This document shows, in pieces, positions 1 to 13,362 of a stretch of DNA of 64,000 nucleotides. Each line of letters begins with the position of its first letter. Position 1 is the first letter of the stretch. The position numbers and the translations under genes are program-made. This DNA comes from Pisolithus tinctorius (Eukaryota > Basidiomycota > Agaricomycetes > Boletales > Pisolithaceae): NCBI GenBank assembly GCA_024663395.1, contig JANFAH010000052.1, forward strand, positions 372,001-436,000. The letters are read 5' to 3'. The notes beneath the pieces are model-generated. The model was not told the DNA's origin, did no database searches, and worked only from the letters and a program-made list of their open reading frames with translations.

Positions 1-2967
1 TATACACACCTACAGTGTGTCTCCCGTGTATTCTAGAGACTGGACGTGGTTCTTGGAAAGTGGAGTATCCTTTCACTAATACGACGTTGAGGGCGAATAG
101 GTGTGGTCAGTGAACCAACCTAATTTTGGACTCCGCAAACCGCGAAAACATTGCGCAGACCACCCGCCTGGCCCTCCAGTCCGGTCGTTGGCTTGTCCAA
201 CTAATACTCTGGTCAGACTACATGGCGGCCAACCTAACTCGGTTACCCCCCTCCCCCTAAATTTGTACCTGAACGGTTTGCGGAAGGCTGGGTGTCCGTA
301 CACGACTACTTAAAAACCACCACGTGCGGTACTGGTCCGCCGGGCAACAGCGCTTGTAATGTCCATACTGGCCGTCCTGTAGCGCGATGGCGACATTGGC
401 ATAGCTCCGTGACAGCCGGGAGAGGTGTGAAAGCAGCTCACGGCTGAGCGACGCGCGATGACGTAGGCACGTAACATTCAAGTTTCATTGAGCACTTTAC
501 TGCACACCTTTTTATGTAACAGCGTCGAAAACATGTCGTTGTATCAGCACCTACCGTATGTCAGAGCAAGACACGGTCAATTGACATGAGAGCACCATTA
601 CCGCGCGTACTCTGATCAATATTCTCCAGTTTCCACGGCTCCGTACGAAGACCAAGGCGGCACTTTACACCGGTATCCATTAGAGAATGGAGGCCAGCCA
701 GACGAGATTCTCAACCTCATGCACGCCTGTTATGCACACGGTAGACGACGGTGAGTGGTAAGCACAACAGCAAACTGAGAACAACCACGTACCCTTCATG
801 CACGTTCTAGTCCCCATCGTCAAACGAAATCGGCCAGTGGAAGTCATAACAAAAAGCAGAATGCCGTACTAGTACATACGGACTCCCGCGTATAAGCGTC
901 TTCAGATCCGCCCCATTGCCAAATTTCCTCCTCCGATACGCCTCTAAACCCTTCGCAGACCGTGGTGCCACGGACTTTGGCGCAGACCACCTAGCTGCGG
1001 GTGATCGATCGATCGATCGTTGCCTTTGATTTTGGTGCATACTCATCAATACTCATCGACAATTTCTTCGGCATTTGTTTATGGACAGCAATTCAAATAT
1101 CCTCGGTCAGGCATCTCGGACAATGGATCAGCTCGTAGGTGAGCCAAACCAAGGTCCAGAGGACGCACAAACACCCATAATTGCCCCCTAACCGGGTGCT
1201 CCTGTGCGCAAACGCGCTCGATTTGTGTGGCCACTCGGACGTACGTAGTGACTTCGTAAATAGTAGACCCTGAAGTCATTCGCGTTTGTTCACGACAAGT
1301 AGCTGGTCAGAAACTGGGTCGATGACGCATCCGGCTCAGCAACCGATCTCTCGGTATAGTTGAAATCTGCACCTCTTTGGGTATCTGATCACTCATGACG
1401 CGTCCCACTGACAAACTGCAGGCCTGTATGCTCCCCCGCCATCAAGATTCGGTGCTATTCCCTACACGTGTAACCCATTCATTTGTCTGCGACGTGCGCG
1501 CACGGGATATGGGCTCGTTACCAGAACTGTCCACGCCTGCAGACCGGGAAAATACGGATGTGAACATTTGCAATTGAAGGCGGCTGATAGTCGCAGGTAG
1601 ACAACGCCAAGTTCCAGCGGATGCTGACAGATACGTCGCATTTGGCTTTTGGGTTGCCTCGAACAACGTCATCACTATCGTATCAGCGAACGAATAAAGG
1701 AACAACTTCTGGGGAGAGACGAACGTCAAGGAGGAAACGACGGTCAGGACTAGCCGAGAACGCGTTGTGCGTACATATAGGACTAGTAACAACTCACTGA
1801 TCACTTACATACATGTTGACCATGGGTACCATACGGAACGTTCCCTATTATGAAATCCGGATGAATGAAATGGAAAGGTTGCACTCGAAATTAAAATTCT
1901 TTCTCTTAAAGGAGAAAGGAAGCAGGGTTAGTGCCAAGTCTCCTTGTTGACGGAACCTGAAGGGTCAGTTGGGCTGCGCTTGGGTCGTTGGTACCAGTGA
2001 ACGTACCTGCCACAGCCCTCGATCCCCCTTAAGGATGTAAACGGAAAAACTCATTCGTTTCGCTGAGTGCGTATACACGTCATCGGGTCGCCGATAAAGG
2101 GGGCGACCTACTTACCTCGGAGTTGGTAGAAACCAAGAATAAGACCCGGTTACGGTGGCCACCAATACGCACGAACGCCTCGCCGGTCACAATCGATCGG
2201 CCTTTATTGAATGGGTTTTTTGTAAGTGGAGAGTAGAGACGTGCCCTGGTCAGTTGCCAAAAAAAACTCACTGCATTCATACTCAATGGCCCTACCAGGA
2301 CGTAGAAGAAGGAAGTGTACGGGGCATCGGATGTAATGGTGTGACATCGTTGTGGGGACGTCGTGGTTTCGGGGGTGGCGCTCTTCTCCGGAAAGGAGCA
2401 TCGGAGAAAGCATTAGCATTAGTGACATGGAGGTCTCCCAGGAAGCCGTCACCTACAAAGCATATGCAGTCGTCGGTGGCGATATGAAATGTATACATAT
2501 GAATTCAGGCCCCTGGCATTCCACGACAACATCGAGAAGGGATGCTGCTCTGTAGAAGCTAATTGTTCTTTCCGAGGAAATTACCTGCGAACCACACGTG
2601 GCTGTCCCCAACTCCATGCGTTCTGGCGATCATTACTTACCAGGAACAGGGCGGACGATGCGTCTGGCCCTCCACTTACATTGAATTCAAGGTCGTGCTG
2701 GCAACTGATCGACAGCGACTCGACCCGTCGTTGACCTGGCAAGACCTCTGTGGGTCATGTGACCTCACACGGATGTCTAGTGCAGGTGTATAAAACAGAC
2801 TCCCAGCCAGCCAGCTTTGCTTATCATGCAGGAGGATGATTGCTGTCCTTCGCTCGAGTGCCATTCTCAGACCATCCGGATTATATAAGACCACATCACT
2901 CCCCTTATCATCATCGTCCTTCTTCACCTTGGCTGCATCTTCGCCACACCACCACGTTCACGGAAAA
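1..2967. other. No recognisable gene
   Basis: I recognise no protein family here on either strand. The open frames are short, overlap on opposite strands and lack convincing domain motifs. The longest (1442-1804, minus) has a hydrophobic N-terminal part and no family I can name. A short GATC tetranucleotide run lies near 1003-1019. CpG is frequent, so this is not part of the decayed transposon island. It may hold exons of an unrecognised gene. Confidence 0.4.
2882..2888 (+). promoter_or_regulatory. TATA box of glutaredoxin 1
   Basis: TATATAA lies about 80 nt upstream of the ATG at 2968. A longer reading frame begins at 2836, but the TATA box would sit inside it. The start at 2968 is therefore preferred, and it matches the MSSxKD start of the two other glutaredoxins in the window. 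Confidence 0.55.
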
Positions 2968-3454
2968 ATGAGTTCTCCCAAGGATTTCGTAGAGGTTAGT
3001 ACACAGCTTCTGCCTTCACCACAGACATCCGCTGACGACGATTGTTTCCGCCAGAATACCATCAACAACAACAAAGTCGTCATCTTCTCAAAGAGCTATT
3101 GTCCATACTGCGCAGAGACCAAACAACTCTTCAAGAGCAAATTCTCAGGTGTCAAAGTCGAGGTCATCGAGTGCGTCCGCTGCTCTTGTCATCCGTATGA
3201 GCGGTAACTGAATGGACTGTGGGGATGCAATAGGCTCGACGGGAGGTCTGACATGGACGCGATCCAAGACTATATCAAGGAGAAGACCGGCAAACGCTCG
3301 GTCCCTCAAACCTTCATCGGTACGGCTTATTCCTCATCGCTCGTGCATCCCTTGCTGATATCGTACAGGTCGTCAACATGTAGGAGGCAACGACGATTTG
3401 CAAGCTGCATTTAAGGCAGGGAAGGTCAAGACATTGCTTGAGGAAGCCACGTAG
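2968..3454 (+). CDS. Dithiol glutaredoxin (Grx1), CPYC type
   Basis: This is a small thioredoxin-fold oxidoreductase that reduces disulfides and glutathione-mixed disulfides with glutathione. Four exons: 2968-2994, 3055-3170, 3234-3319 and 3369-3454, all with GT-AG introns of 50-63 nt that keep frame. The product is about 104 aa, normal for a cytosolic glutaredoxin. Visible motifs are the active site SYCPYC, the cis-proline motif SVPQTFIG, and the GSH-binding end HVGGNDDL. The start at 2968 is chosen because of the TATA box at 2882 and because the paralogues start the same way; a start at 2836 would add a mitochondrial-like leader and cannot be excluded. It lies directly upstream of a second glutaredoxin on the same strand, a tandem pair. 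Confidence 0.92.
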
Positions 3455-3821
3455 GGACATGTCCCCACCATGTATCGCACGATGGAGGCATGATGTGCAC
3501 CGCTGGAGCCTGATTATCATGTAGATGACAAGAAGGCCAGTGACAACATGCATACACTTCATTCAATGTAGTTCGATGTGGTGGTGAAGGTTCGCGGAAG
3601 TATATGCGGCCGTCCAGTGTTTTCCTTGGTAAGTGGTTTACGCCGGCGTGTGATACGGGATTGTCGATGGCGATGGCGTGATGAATACCGAACTGGGATT
3701 AACATCATAATGTGCTCATCCCCCAACCCGACCATGACATCATCTCGATCGTCATCCACAGGAGCTATCGTTATAGCTCACCAATACTGAACACCTCCTT
3801 CGTTACACCACCCAACATCTA

Positions 3822-3842
3822 ATGAAGAATGAGTTCCGCTAA
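3822..3842 (+). promoter_or_regulatory. Six-codon upstream ORF overlapping the Grx2 start
   Basis: An ATG seven bases before the Grx2 start opens a six-codon frame ending in TAA inside the Grx2 coding sequence. The same arrangement occurs at Grx3 (15011-15031). It could reduce translation through leaky scanning. Because the copies are recent duplicates, conservation alone does not show function. Confidence 0.4.
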
Positions 3843-4462
3843 AGACATCGTCGAGGTACGTCTTCCTCTCTGTTCACAAAAACTCTGTACCCTTGTTCAC
3901 GTTCCAACACTAATACCCACTACAAAAAAAGAACGCCATCGCCAACCGTCGCGTTGTCATTTTCGCCAAGAGTTACTGCCCGTATTGCCGCGCATCCAAA
4001 CAACTTCTGAAAGAGCTATTCCCTCCCGATGACGTCCTCATATTCGAGTGCGTATCCTGTCGTCAATTTTTGACTGGATGGTATGAACGGCTTTCTAAAT
4101 CGAAGAGGAAACTAGTCTAGATCTTATGGAGGGAGGACAAGCCATTCAGGACTACATCGCTGTTAAGACGGGCAAGAAAACTGTCCCGCAGACGTTCATC
4201 AGTGTGTCATAATTACCAACTCTTCGCCTTCCACGCTAATGCATATAAAACTGGTACCGATCCTCTTCCTATCATCCTCTGACGCTCGCTTCTCCCGCTT
4301 ACGTGTCACGCCGATGACGGTCCCGACTTCTACACCGGCCTCTCCGTTGATACGATACCCACTCTCTATGCAGACGGGCATCACATCGGCGGAAACGACG
4401 ATCTTCAAGAGGCCTATAAGAATGGGACACTACAGCGCGTGATCGAGGGGTTGCCCGCGTGA
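3829..4462 (+). CDS. Dithiol glutaredoxin (Grx2), CPYC type
   Basis: GSH-dependent thiol-disulfide oxidoreductase. Exon 1 encodes MSSAKDIVE. After a 77-nt intron, exon 2 (from about 3932) carries SYCPYCRASK; exon 3 carries VPQTFI; the last exon, after a longer intron of about 180 nt, carries HHIGGNDDLQEAY and ends GLPA. All junctions are GT-AG and keep frame, and no stop is seen. The TVPQ cis-proline segment and the GG-D GSH-binding motif are intact. The gene and its promoter from about 3645 are duplicated at 14833-15621 (Grx3). It is the first gene of the duplicated Grx-GH31-tetraspanin unit and probably acts in the cytosol, as no targeting peptide is visible. Confidence 0.92.
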
Positions 4463-5430
4463 GCTTTCGAGGTACACAAGAACGATCGTGTGAGGCGTGG
4501 AGGATGGGACATGTGGTATCGTGCGTTGAAACCAGATATGTCTTCGTCGAAGGTGAAGGATGACATTATAGACTAGATCTGGTGGGAAGCTATTGGGATG
4601 TAAAATATCTACGACATACTAACGGCGGTTGTGAATCTGCAAGTCGAAGTGGTCCGACGGTCTGCACTAAAGTACTCTCCTGTATCAACTCCCGCTTGAC
4701 CTTCCAACGTCCCCATATATATACGGGTCTCCTGTACCGACAAACCTCCCAGGTCTTAATAAGCCGTGGAGAGTAGATGTAGATGTGGCCACGTGGGATG
4801 AGTCGTTGCCAGTGGGCCAGTGCTGGTAGGCGCGTAGCGATCGCGAAGACAACACACAAGGCGGAAGATGGGTGCATTACTCCCCAATTCTCACAGCAGT
4901 AGTGGAGGGTTCTTGTCTGCAGCAAACGGTTAGGTGCCCTGCAAACTAGGCTCTTTCCCCGACAGCACCAAAAAAAACTCATGGATCCGGACTCCTTGTC
5001 TACCATGTATTCTGCGATAGTAAATCCATCCAAGAGGCACAACGGGCAACTGCCAGTTCTGTACAGCGAAGGAGCGGTGCGCGCAACAGACGTGGAGCGA
5101 TACGATATGCTCTTGGCCACGGAACGTGGAGGTCCCAGTGTAATTGTCTCGTTTACTGTAAATAAGTATACGTTTTTGGTATGATACATAAAATAAAACA
5201 TGGCTCGCAAACTTTGGTATCGTTCGTCCTGTCTTCCTCGCAGTTCCATCCATGTTTAGAAGTATTGCATACCCTGTGACGGTTTATCGTCCATGTCGGC
5301 CAACGGGTGCGTTTCGACCTGCACGAACACCTATAAAGAACACATCGGTTCCTACCCGGATAATGGACCAATGGAGTACAATCCACGCACCTCCGGCTGC
5401 GTCCTCTGCGGTTGGAACACAACCACCTAA
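4463..5430. other. Intergenic, no gene recognised
   Basis: A 219-codon open frame on the minus strand (4590-5249) overlaps other frames, has no recognisable motif and no homologue in the sister unit downstream of Grx3. I treat it as non-coding. In unit 2 only about 320 bp separate Grx3 from GH31-B, so this stretch belongs to material present in unit 1 only. Confidence 0.4.
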
Positions 5431-6938
5431 TCACGAGACACAATGTGCATGAAACATCGCAACGAAGCGACTGCAGTGGTTGAAAGGTCTCACCCCAGGA
5501 TGATTGCTCCTGCCATGGCTTACTTCGTCCTCTGACGACCCATCATATTTATGTGGCGTACGAGCGTTCAAGGTGGATAACATGCAGTTTGTGTATAGCT
5601 TTGATAGTATCTGGCTGAATAACACATAACTGGGCGAAGCGTCGTGTGAGAGGTCTCGTTGTAGCGCGTACAGGAAAATAATAATACTTACTTGCCCATA
5701 CTCTATAGACCAATTAAGGTGAGTACACTGCTCACTTAAGTGCATTGGCATAGCCGTCACTCACGTTGGTCATGTAGCACGTCAAGTCTACGATAGCAAC
5801 GATGGTTGTCACGACCCCAGTCTGTACAGTCACTGGATTGGGCGTGCGGTCAGCAAATCTGAGTCCGTGCAACACTAAAATTGCGCGACTCACTCCTGAG
5901 GATCCGATTGATAGTGCTGTTCAGTGCAGGGTAAAAACTCTTGTGTCTTCCCTGAGCATGCGACTGTAAGAAATGGAAATGTGACGAGAAATCATAAAGG
6001 GATGTCCACCAGATGCCACACAAGCGAAACGGCAATGACCGCATCAGCGATGACTGCCCCAACCAACCATATCGAAACCTCAATTCGTAGGTCTGGAACC
6101 AGGAAAATACTTGGGTCGAGGGCCAGACCGACGGTGGTGGCGAGCGAGCCTGCCAAGTTGGCCAGGCTACATATAACGATAGCCGCCACAATGAAAACAT
6201 TCTTGGTCACCACATGTGCCCTCCACGCGAAGAAGTGTTGTACCGCCACGCTGACAACGCCCTGCAGCGGGTTGTTAGGTGAGAGATGGGTGTGCGGAGA
6301 ATGAAGGCGCACCGTCGAGGCGGCACCTGTATGCAATTGCGAAATCCCTTGTTGAGCTGGGGTGTAGGAATATCAGGAACAGATTCGTACCAGCTGCGAA
6401 TGCTGTCCAAGGGCGTTAGATAGCCTAATTTTCATTGAAATTCATGGACTGACCCCAGTTGCCACGTACAAGGTTCGCCTCATCACCTACGCTCCGAACA
6501 CGCCGTCTACTTCAGCCCTACACTTAAACGCGAAACGAGAAGGCGCACCAAAGTTAATAATTAGCGCATTGTAGATGTAGTAAATGCTGACGACACAGTT
6601 GAACGTGTCCAACAAGTACAAAATCACTATGCTGGGATTTGCGAGGGTGAACGCTTAGCACAGAAGAAGAAGAAAAAGACCAACAATGACTTCAACCATA
6701 ATCTATCTCTGCGCACAGTGGTTTCACTAGTCACTCTAGGTAGATCCTGAACTGACACGCACTTTTTATACATTGTGAGATACAAGTATACCTGCGTGGT
6801 GGCGAGACCGTGCAGGAAGATATTCACAGCCAGCCCGATGAGGAACGGCCCTTGGCTACGAGAAGAAACATAAATGTCATCAACCAGTCGCCGATTGGCA
6901 TAAATAACTTACAAGCCTTGTGCTACACTCGCCGTCAT
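5431..6938 (-). CDS. DUF6534-type multi-span membrane protein
   Basis: A seven-helix-like integral membrane protein of the large Agaricomycete DUF6534 family, whose biochemical role is unknown. A nine-codon first exon starts at 6938 (MTASVAQGL). Later exons carry GPFLIGLAVNIFLHGLATTQ (about 6815-6875), a helix with TFNCVVSIYYIYNALIINFG (about 6550-6610), and VVSVAVQHFFAWR followed by SIWLVGAVIADAVIAVSLVW (about 6010-6265). The C-terminal exon has the family-typical LSKLYTNCMLSTLNAR (about 5560-5610). At least six short introns are needed, and exon ends between 5600 and 6000 are approximate. The frame is open in every exon I could place. It lies between Grx2 and GH31-A, a position empty in the second unit, so it was either gained in unit 1 or lost from unit 2. 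Confidence 0.75.
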
Positions 6939-9040
6939 GCGCTTCGACGTCTCCGAAAGTGCAGGATGACGATGGGTACAGGAGAGGTATAAAAGCAAGA
7001 GCAAAAGATCAGTCGAAGAGGAAGGAACTTACCCCACAAAATATACATGCGGGGAAAGAACTTTTCTCGAGAAACTTTACACGCAGGACTTATCACATGT
7101 TGAAAATTTAAAAGTTCACAGTATAAATCACTGCCCTGTCCTGTCACATTTTAAGTTTATTGACTCAGGTACGATATTCCGCTTACAACATAAAGCTTAC
7201 ACGTCCTACGTGTAATTTTCTCCCCAACACTTGGCTTGTTCAGCGCGCAGGCCTCCGACCGGGTGAAAATTCGCAAAACATTCAGTGCCACGTTTGCCAG
7301 ATACTTGGGAAGTTTCTGGGCGTCGACGAACGTTGTTCGAATATGAGGGCCTGAGTAAGAAACGAGGAGCATAATTTTCATTTCAACACAATGTCAGTTT
7401 TGTTCAGAATCGACGCTCGGGGGCCGAGGCAAGGGCCGAGGCGTCATGATTGTCAGGGGTTGCCACGCGACTGTAGCCCACGTGACATGTACAAGACCCC
7501 CGACCGTCAGTCGCCAATGACCTCAACGTGGACGAATCCAACGGGCAGCCATGCACCCCTGATCGAATCGTCCAACAGGTACAGTGCACTCCCACCATAC
7601 CCTCAAGTTCACCTCCGACGGCACCTTCAACTGCGAGCCGGGTATGACAGCGTCATATCGTTTAAAATTGATCACTAATTAGAGCTTCCTTAGGCTTGCA
7701 TTACCCGAGGACGGACCTTATAACCTCACTGAACACCTTCACATGAACAGGCTATTCGCAATGCCTCGGTGATGTATGTTCCGGACGCAGCTGAGCAGTG
7801 AAGTATGGACCCACGTGAACCAGTGACAAACCAAGAGAAACGTAGTGACTCGGTAAGGAAGTGACTCGATGCGTGCGATGTGCTGTTCTCGAGTTCCCGG
7901 TGACAATCTCCCGCCACAACTATGCAGACAATGAATCACTCTAGCTTTTCGAGACTTTCATGGAATGCGTGGATTCCTGGGATCACGATAAACAATCACA
8001 TATATGCTGGAATGGAAATAGGAGGGGAACTTACGGGCACTGAGCGCGCTCTAACAACGCAATATTTGGTGGAATCATCGTAATTTCAGACTGTAAACTC
8101 TACAGGTTTGTCACTGGCCTCTCGCAACGATTTCATCGTCCGTTTAGTCTGATTCTCAGATTCCAACGTCCATGGCAAACTTGGAAATCTCGTAATCGAT
8201 GAGTATCGAAAAGGATACTATGGATCATGGTCCCAATCAGGAGCAGGGGGCTCAGAGGAACGTTCGCTGGTGCGCTCGGCAAGGTGTGACGTCTTTAGTT
8301 CGATGCGTGTTGCCTGCTTGATGTTGTGATGTGCCTAGGACGGAGTGAAAAACAACTTAGGATAACGGTTGACCCAGCTATTTATGATTTTCACCTTGAC
8401 CATGGTTTCCATGCGCTCCCAAGGGCTCCACGTCATTTTGAACGTTAGGCGCGCACATAGTATCACAAGCTAGTGGACCTCAACTAAACTTGTGGCGACC
8501 GCGCAAGAAAGAACATACCTTGTCGTGCTTGTGAGGCCGCGCCTCGACCAGGTTGGCCAGGTGCGGGCAGCTTGGAATTAACATGTCGGTCTGCATGGCA
8601 AAACACGGCTCAATGGGAATAACGGCTGCCGAAGTGAAGGGCCCGCCTTCTCTGTTCGCGTCAAGGAGTTCTTGAGGATTCTGAACCCGCGTAGCACAGG
8701 CCTTTCGGTGACGTGGTATGCCCATCAACTCAAACTCCTCGTCACGTATTTCATACTTCATGAATTTCGAGAAACTCGCGGACATAGCAGAGAAACTCTG
8801 GCGAATATTATTGGAGATGAGGGATTGGGGTGTAGAGAAGGATACTTGGAACACGACAGGTGGAATGAAAGCACAGAAAAGTAAGCCACGAGTCTTGGAG
8901 TACGAGGTGTTAAGTTTACACCGTAAGCCAATTCAGTACTTTGTACCGTAACGAAATTGCATTCAAGACACTTCAACTATCGCCACCACGGCAAGTCCAA
9001 AACTCCATAAAGCTATCACCTTACATATCACCCCTTCCCA
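6939..9040. other. Region without a recognised gene
   Basis: Only short overlapping frames occur on both strands. The largest (8480-8854, minus, 124 codons) has no motif I recognise. CpG is frequent. The stretch has no counterpart in unit 2 of the duplication. Confidence 0.4.
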
Positions 9041-12000
9041 CTATGCCCACGAAACCTTGACATCCCCATTCAAATCCACTACTCCACCCGTCACGACCAG
9101 CTCCCCGATCTCCCTGTTGTACACCCACCCATTAACCACCTCTCCCTGCACAACTACGCTGTCCGGTTCCTTCCCAACTCCGAGGATGGTGATCGTCTCC
9201 AACTTCTGTTCGATGTTATAAGCCCCCCATTGTGTTTTGACCCTCAGTGACCCCCCGCACGCTTCAAAGGTCAATCTCCTTGCCAGCGTGCTGTTTGAAC
9301 TGCTGCCAGTGCCCCCCATGGCATCAAATTCTCCGTCTCCCGCATCCACGAACGCATCACCCCAAGCTTGTCCATCTCCATCGAGTGACACGAGTAACGC
9401 ATACGGTCCATTCATCGTTTCGTAGATCGTATACCCCGGTTGATCGTACAAGAGCAAAATAGATCCTCCGCGGATGTGGACATTGATATGGCTGATGGGA
9501 GCTGGGAGGGTTACCGTCGCTGATTGATTTGATGTGTTGGTTGGCGAAACCGAAACGGGTGCATGCGTCCACCAGTCTCGCCATATGACATCTCCACGAC
9601 CAGGGAATATACCTACGCGACCAATCGCGCACGAGCGTCACATTCCGTGCTGACACAACCGAGAAATGATGACACACCTTGGACAGTCGTCTGTCCGGGC
9701 TCGAGAACAGGGGTCACGAGGATATCCTTCCCAACGAGCCACTGCCGATCAACAGTAAACAGTTCGGGTTCATCTGGGAACTCATAGAATAAAGCTCGGA
9801 TTGGCGGTAAACCAGCCGTGGATGCATTCGCAAAAAGGGTGTACTGTTGGATTGTATGAAAGGGGTTGCAGAACAATACATAGAACGATTGCCATCAATT
9901 CACGGTTGGGCGACAACAGTGAGATTACGCACCCAATACGGCAGTAACGAGTATCGTGCCCGTATAGCTATCTTTGACGCATTCGCGACGCTATCCCACC
10001 GATATGGCTCCTGAGGCAAAGCTGCATACGTATTATGATTCCTGTAAAACGGCATGAAGGCGGAGAATTGCATCCATCGATTACATAACTCTTCGTCCGC
10101 GTTTCCATCTATCCCATCACGAGGAATCTGTCAGTTTCACGTGCAGAACGGGACAGGAGTGACACATACTAAATCCACATGTATCAGCGCCTACCATAGG
10201 CACTTGATATATCTGGAACTGGAGCACACCCTGGATATTCAAATACATATACTCCCACTTGCTGTAATTGTCCCCGAGCTATGTATCAAGGTCACGTCAG
10301 CCCTCGCTCACGCACAGTCAATATCATCCATACGACACGAGACTTCTCCACGCAGCAAGTAGAACGAAATGAAACAAGAAACACGATAAACTCACCCAAT
10401 GCCCTGCCCACCTTCCTTGGCTCACAAATGTCGATCTTCCGATGATAAAGGGTCTCTGTCCCGGCCTGACCTTCTGCAATGCCAAATACGTTGCGCGAGC
10501 TTCCATCATTCCAAATAAATTGTGTACGTCCAGTTCGAGATAGTCACCTGTGTGCGTTGCGTTCGTGGCAACGACGTGCGCCGAGAGAGCACCGAAACCT
10601 GTACGCAACGAAGGATGAAGTCTCTTAGAACGAGGAAGGTATCGAACAAACGAGGGACTAACCGTTGTGTGTCGCGTAGGGTGGATAGGTCACATTTATA
10701 CCTGTTTCCTCACCTGCACCAATGCCAGTGCCAACACTTCTCGTTCTAGCACTAGTCCTCACCGCCACACTCGCCCCACTCCCACTCGCATCCGAACACG
10801 AATATGTCGACGTCCCATTAATAGTCATATTCCCGCTCGGGCCCGAAACCGTCTCATTATAACTATACGTGTCGAACCGGTCATCACAACCACTTGGACT
10901 CGGCTTCGAAGGGTGGACACGTACCATTCGGGATACCCAACCACCGTGACATTGGCGACACTCAACGGAGCAAGTGCTGAAAGATTCGCACCTGTACCGC
11001 TGCACCCGCACATTTTATCAGTCCACTCATTTCGATTACATAACAGCCTCAGCCGCAGGGGGAAAAAAAAAGAAGACGTACCACGAATATCCACAAAGCG
11101 AGGTTGCCTCATTCATGTCGAGCCATATTCCACTAAAATCAACACCCCCATTCGTGCTCCAGTTCATCAATGCTTCTGTCCACCACTCCACCGCGTTGTC
11201 CGAGAACCAGTCCGGGAACGCCTGTTGTCGTGAACATCGTCGGGAAGGGTGAGAGGAGGCGAGAGTGAGTGATTGGAAAAGAACAAATGGGACGAAGAAA
11301 CGTACGGTATACCCAGGCCACACCTGTCCGATATACAAAGATTCATCCGGGTTCTTCATAAACACACCCCTAGAATCCAAATTCATTCCGCCCTTTTGAG
11401 GGAGATAAAGTGAGATGGTACGTACATTTCCGAACCTCTCGTGAATGGGTCGTACTACAAATATGAAACAGAAGGAGATGCGATGCGTGAGTTCAATAGG
11501 TGGAGAGCAAGGGAAGAACCCGAAAGAGGGTTGTGAAGAGGTGCAGATACATACCACGTCTGTATTATTCACCGTCACAGCGATACCTGCATCCACAATC
11601 GGAATAACTATGCACGACGTCAACTACCGGCACACACTCGCAAGCTATGCATCCAAGTAGCAGGAGAAGAGGGAACGTACAGTGTTGGTGGTTGGCTGTC
11701 TGTGCGGTAATGTCAGTACGCGTAATCAACATACACCGCCAAGTGGTGCAAGACAAAATGAAATTACATCCTCATCCATGGACCGGCAACGTGCATACGA
11801 CGATAACCAGTAATGCTACACTCACCAAATTCTCAATGAATGACCTGATTTCGTCTGTTGGGAAACTGATAGGGTCAGTTGTGAAGTCCCGAAAGACGTG
11901 GTAAAGGTCGATGTCATTCCATTGGACTACGGCCGCCGAGTTCCACAGAGTGCAACGATGAATGCGCAGGTATGAGCAAGTACAATGAAACGTGGGAGTC

Positions 12001-13362
12001 GAAGTGAGGCCAGTATGAACAGCAGGAACGCCTAGGATAGAAAGAAACAAATACCTTCAAGGGGAATGTCCGCTCCTCGCATTGCTTCTACATTCGCAAT
12101 GTCATCGCTGACATTATGATATCCCCACCGACACAAATGGAATCCAAAACTCCAGGCTGGAGGCATAAACGGATAGCCGCTTATGGCTGCATACTGTGCA
12201 ATGACATCTATATCATTTGGGCCGCTGAAAAAGTAGAAGTCGAAGGTTCCACCAAGCATGCGGTATTGGATCAGGGATACTGGGGAGCCGGGGGGCGTTT
12301 GGAGCAGGATGTCAGAACCTGATGCACTGTGGGGAGAGTGGGTATGAAATTATGATTAGGGCTGCGAAGAAAGTGGTGCACCTGACAAGAACGACGCCAG
12401 ACGCAGTGGCTTTGCCCGTGGTCTCATTGTACCGATGTTCCAGATAAATAGGGTGTGAACCATACCTGTCAAGTGGCACATGTGCTTCGGTCAGACGTTC
12501 GTGGTACGGCATACATACATGTTCTGGTCAATAGGATTGGCATCATCACGATTCCAATGGGTCTGAATCGTGCCCGAACCACCCCCCGTGCCGATATCAC
12601 GACGGAAACCACTACTTGCAATGACTTCACCTAACCCATAGATGTTGGTGCCGAGAGGAAGGGCCGATGTAATCTGAATACAGTGGAGGGGAGTGGTTTC
12701 GAGCATCGGTGAGGGCGGCAGACGATCTCACCTGGAGATATTGATCTTCGAACACGAGCGGGAACCCATCGAATGCAGTACTGGGATCAGAAACGTTGAA
12801 TGGAGGAATAGGAGTAGTCGGTAACGATGAAATACGGGTATCGAAGATGGGCATCGCGTCGGGGTCCGAGCGGCGAGTAATCCAGAACGCAAAGGGAGAA
12901 TGGTCATAGTTGAATACAAGATCAGAATCGTCGATGAGGGACTTCGTTGGAAGGGGAGGAGGCGGAATAATTGAAGTGGGGATCCTGAACTGGTCTTCAG
13001 CGGTGTCGAATATTGCAATACGGATGCTGTATGGTTGGGTTAAGTTAAGAACTACTGATGGAAGGACGGAACAGCGAACGTACGTAGATTGGGACTGGTA
13101 TGTTACCTCGAGTGTGAGATTGGCGATGTCCGACCCGAATGCATTGCATGCTGGGCCGGCAAGCTGTAACTGTGCAGAGAGACCATGTTGGAGCTCGGTG
13201 AGAGAGGTGAGGGTATAGCCTGTGGACGATGAGCAGAGTATATACCCATGGTCCACGAACGCAATTATACTTACCTGGACAGTGTGAGACGTTCTTAGAG
13301 TAGACTAACGCTGACACCAAAGGTGCCGCGTTGCCAAGGGAAAGAACGAGAGGACGCAGCAT
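9041..13362 (-). CDS. Secreted GH31 alpha-glucosidase (GH31-A)
   Basis: Glycoside hydrolase family 31 retaining exo-alpha-glucosidase, expected to release glucose from the non-reducing end of maltose and malto-oligosaccharides outside the cell. Exon 1 (13362 to about 13275) encodes a hydrophobic signal peptide ([19 protein letters not shown]). In order follow the N-terminal galactose-mutarotase-like part with [13 protein letters not shown], the segment TNIYGLGEV, the start of the barrel ([27 protein letters not shown]), the nucleophile motif [10 protein letters not shown] (about 11110-11140), the acid/base motif [19 protein letters not shown] (about 10260-10430), [12 protein letters not shown], and the C-terminal beta domains ending VSWA. 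More than a dozen GT-AG introns of 50-130 nt are needed. No in-frame stop was found within the exons I could place, so the gene looks functional. It is about 4.3 kb, a near twin of GH31-B. Confidence 0.9.

Noticed and set aside
1003..1019. GATC tetranucleotide run
   Set aside because: Too short to be a meaningful satellite; likely an ordinary microsatellite.
2836..2967. Mitochondrial presequence extending Grx1 upstream
   Set aside because: The TATA box at 2882 lies inside this extension and the paralogues start at the downstream ATG, so the shorter form was preferred.
4590..5249. A 219-codon open frame on the minus strand
   Set aside because: No motif, no homologous frame in the duplicated unit, and overlap with other equally open frames; CpG-rich DNA gives such frames by chance.
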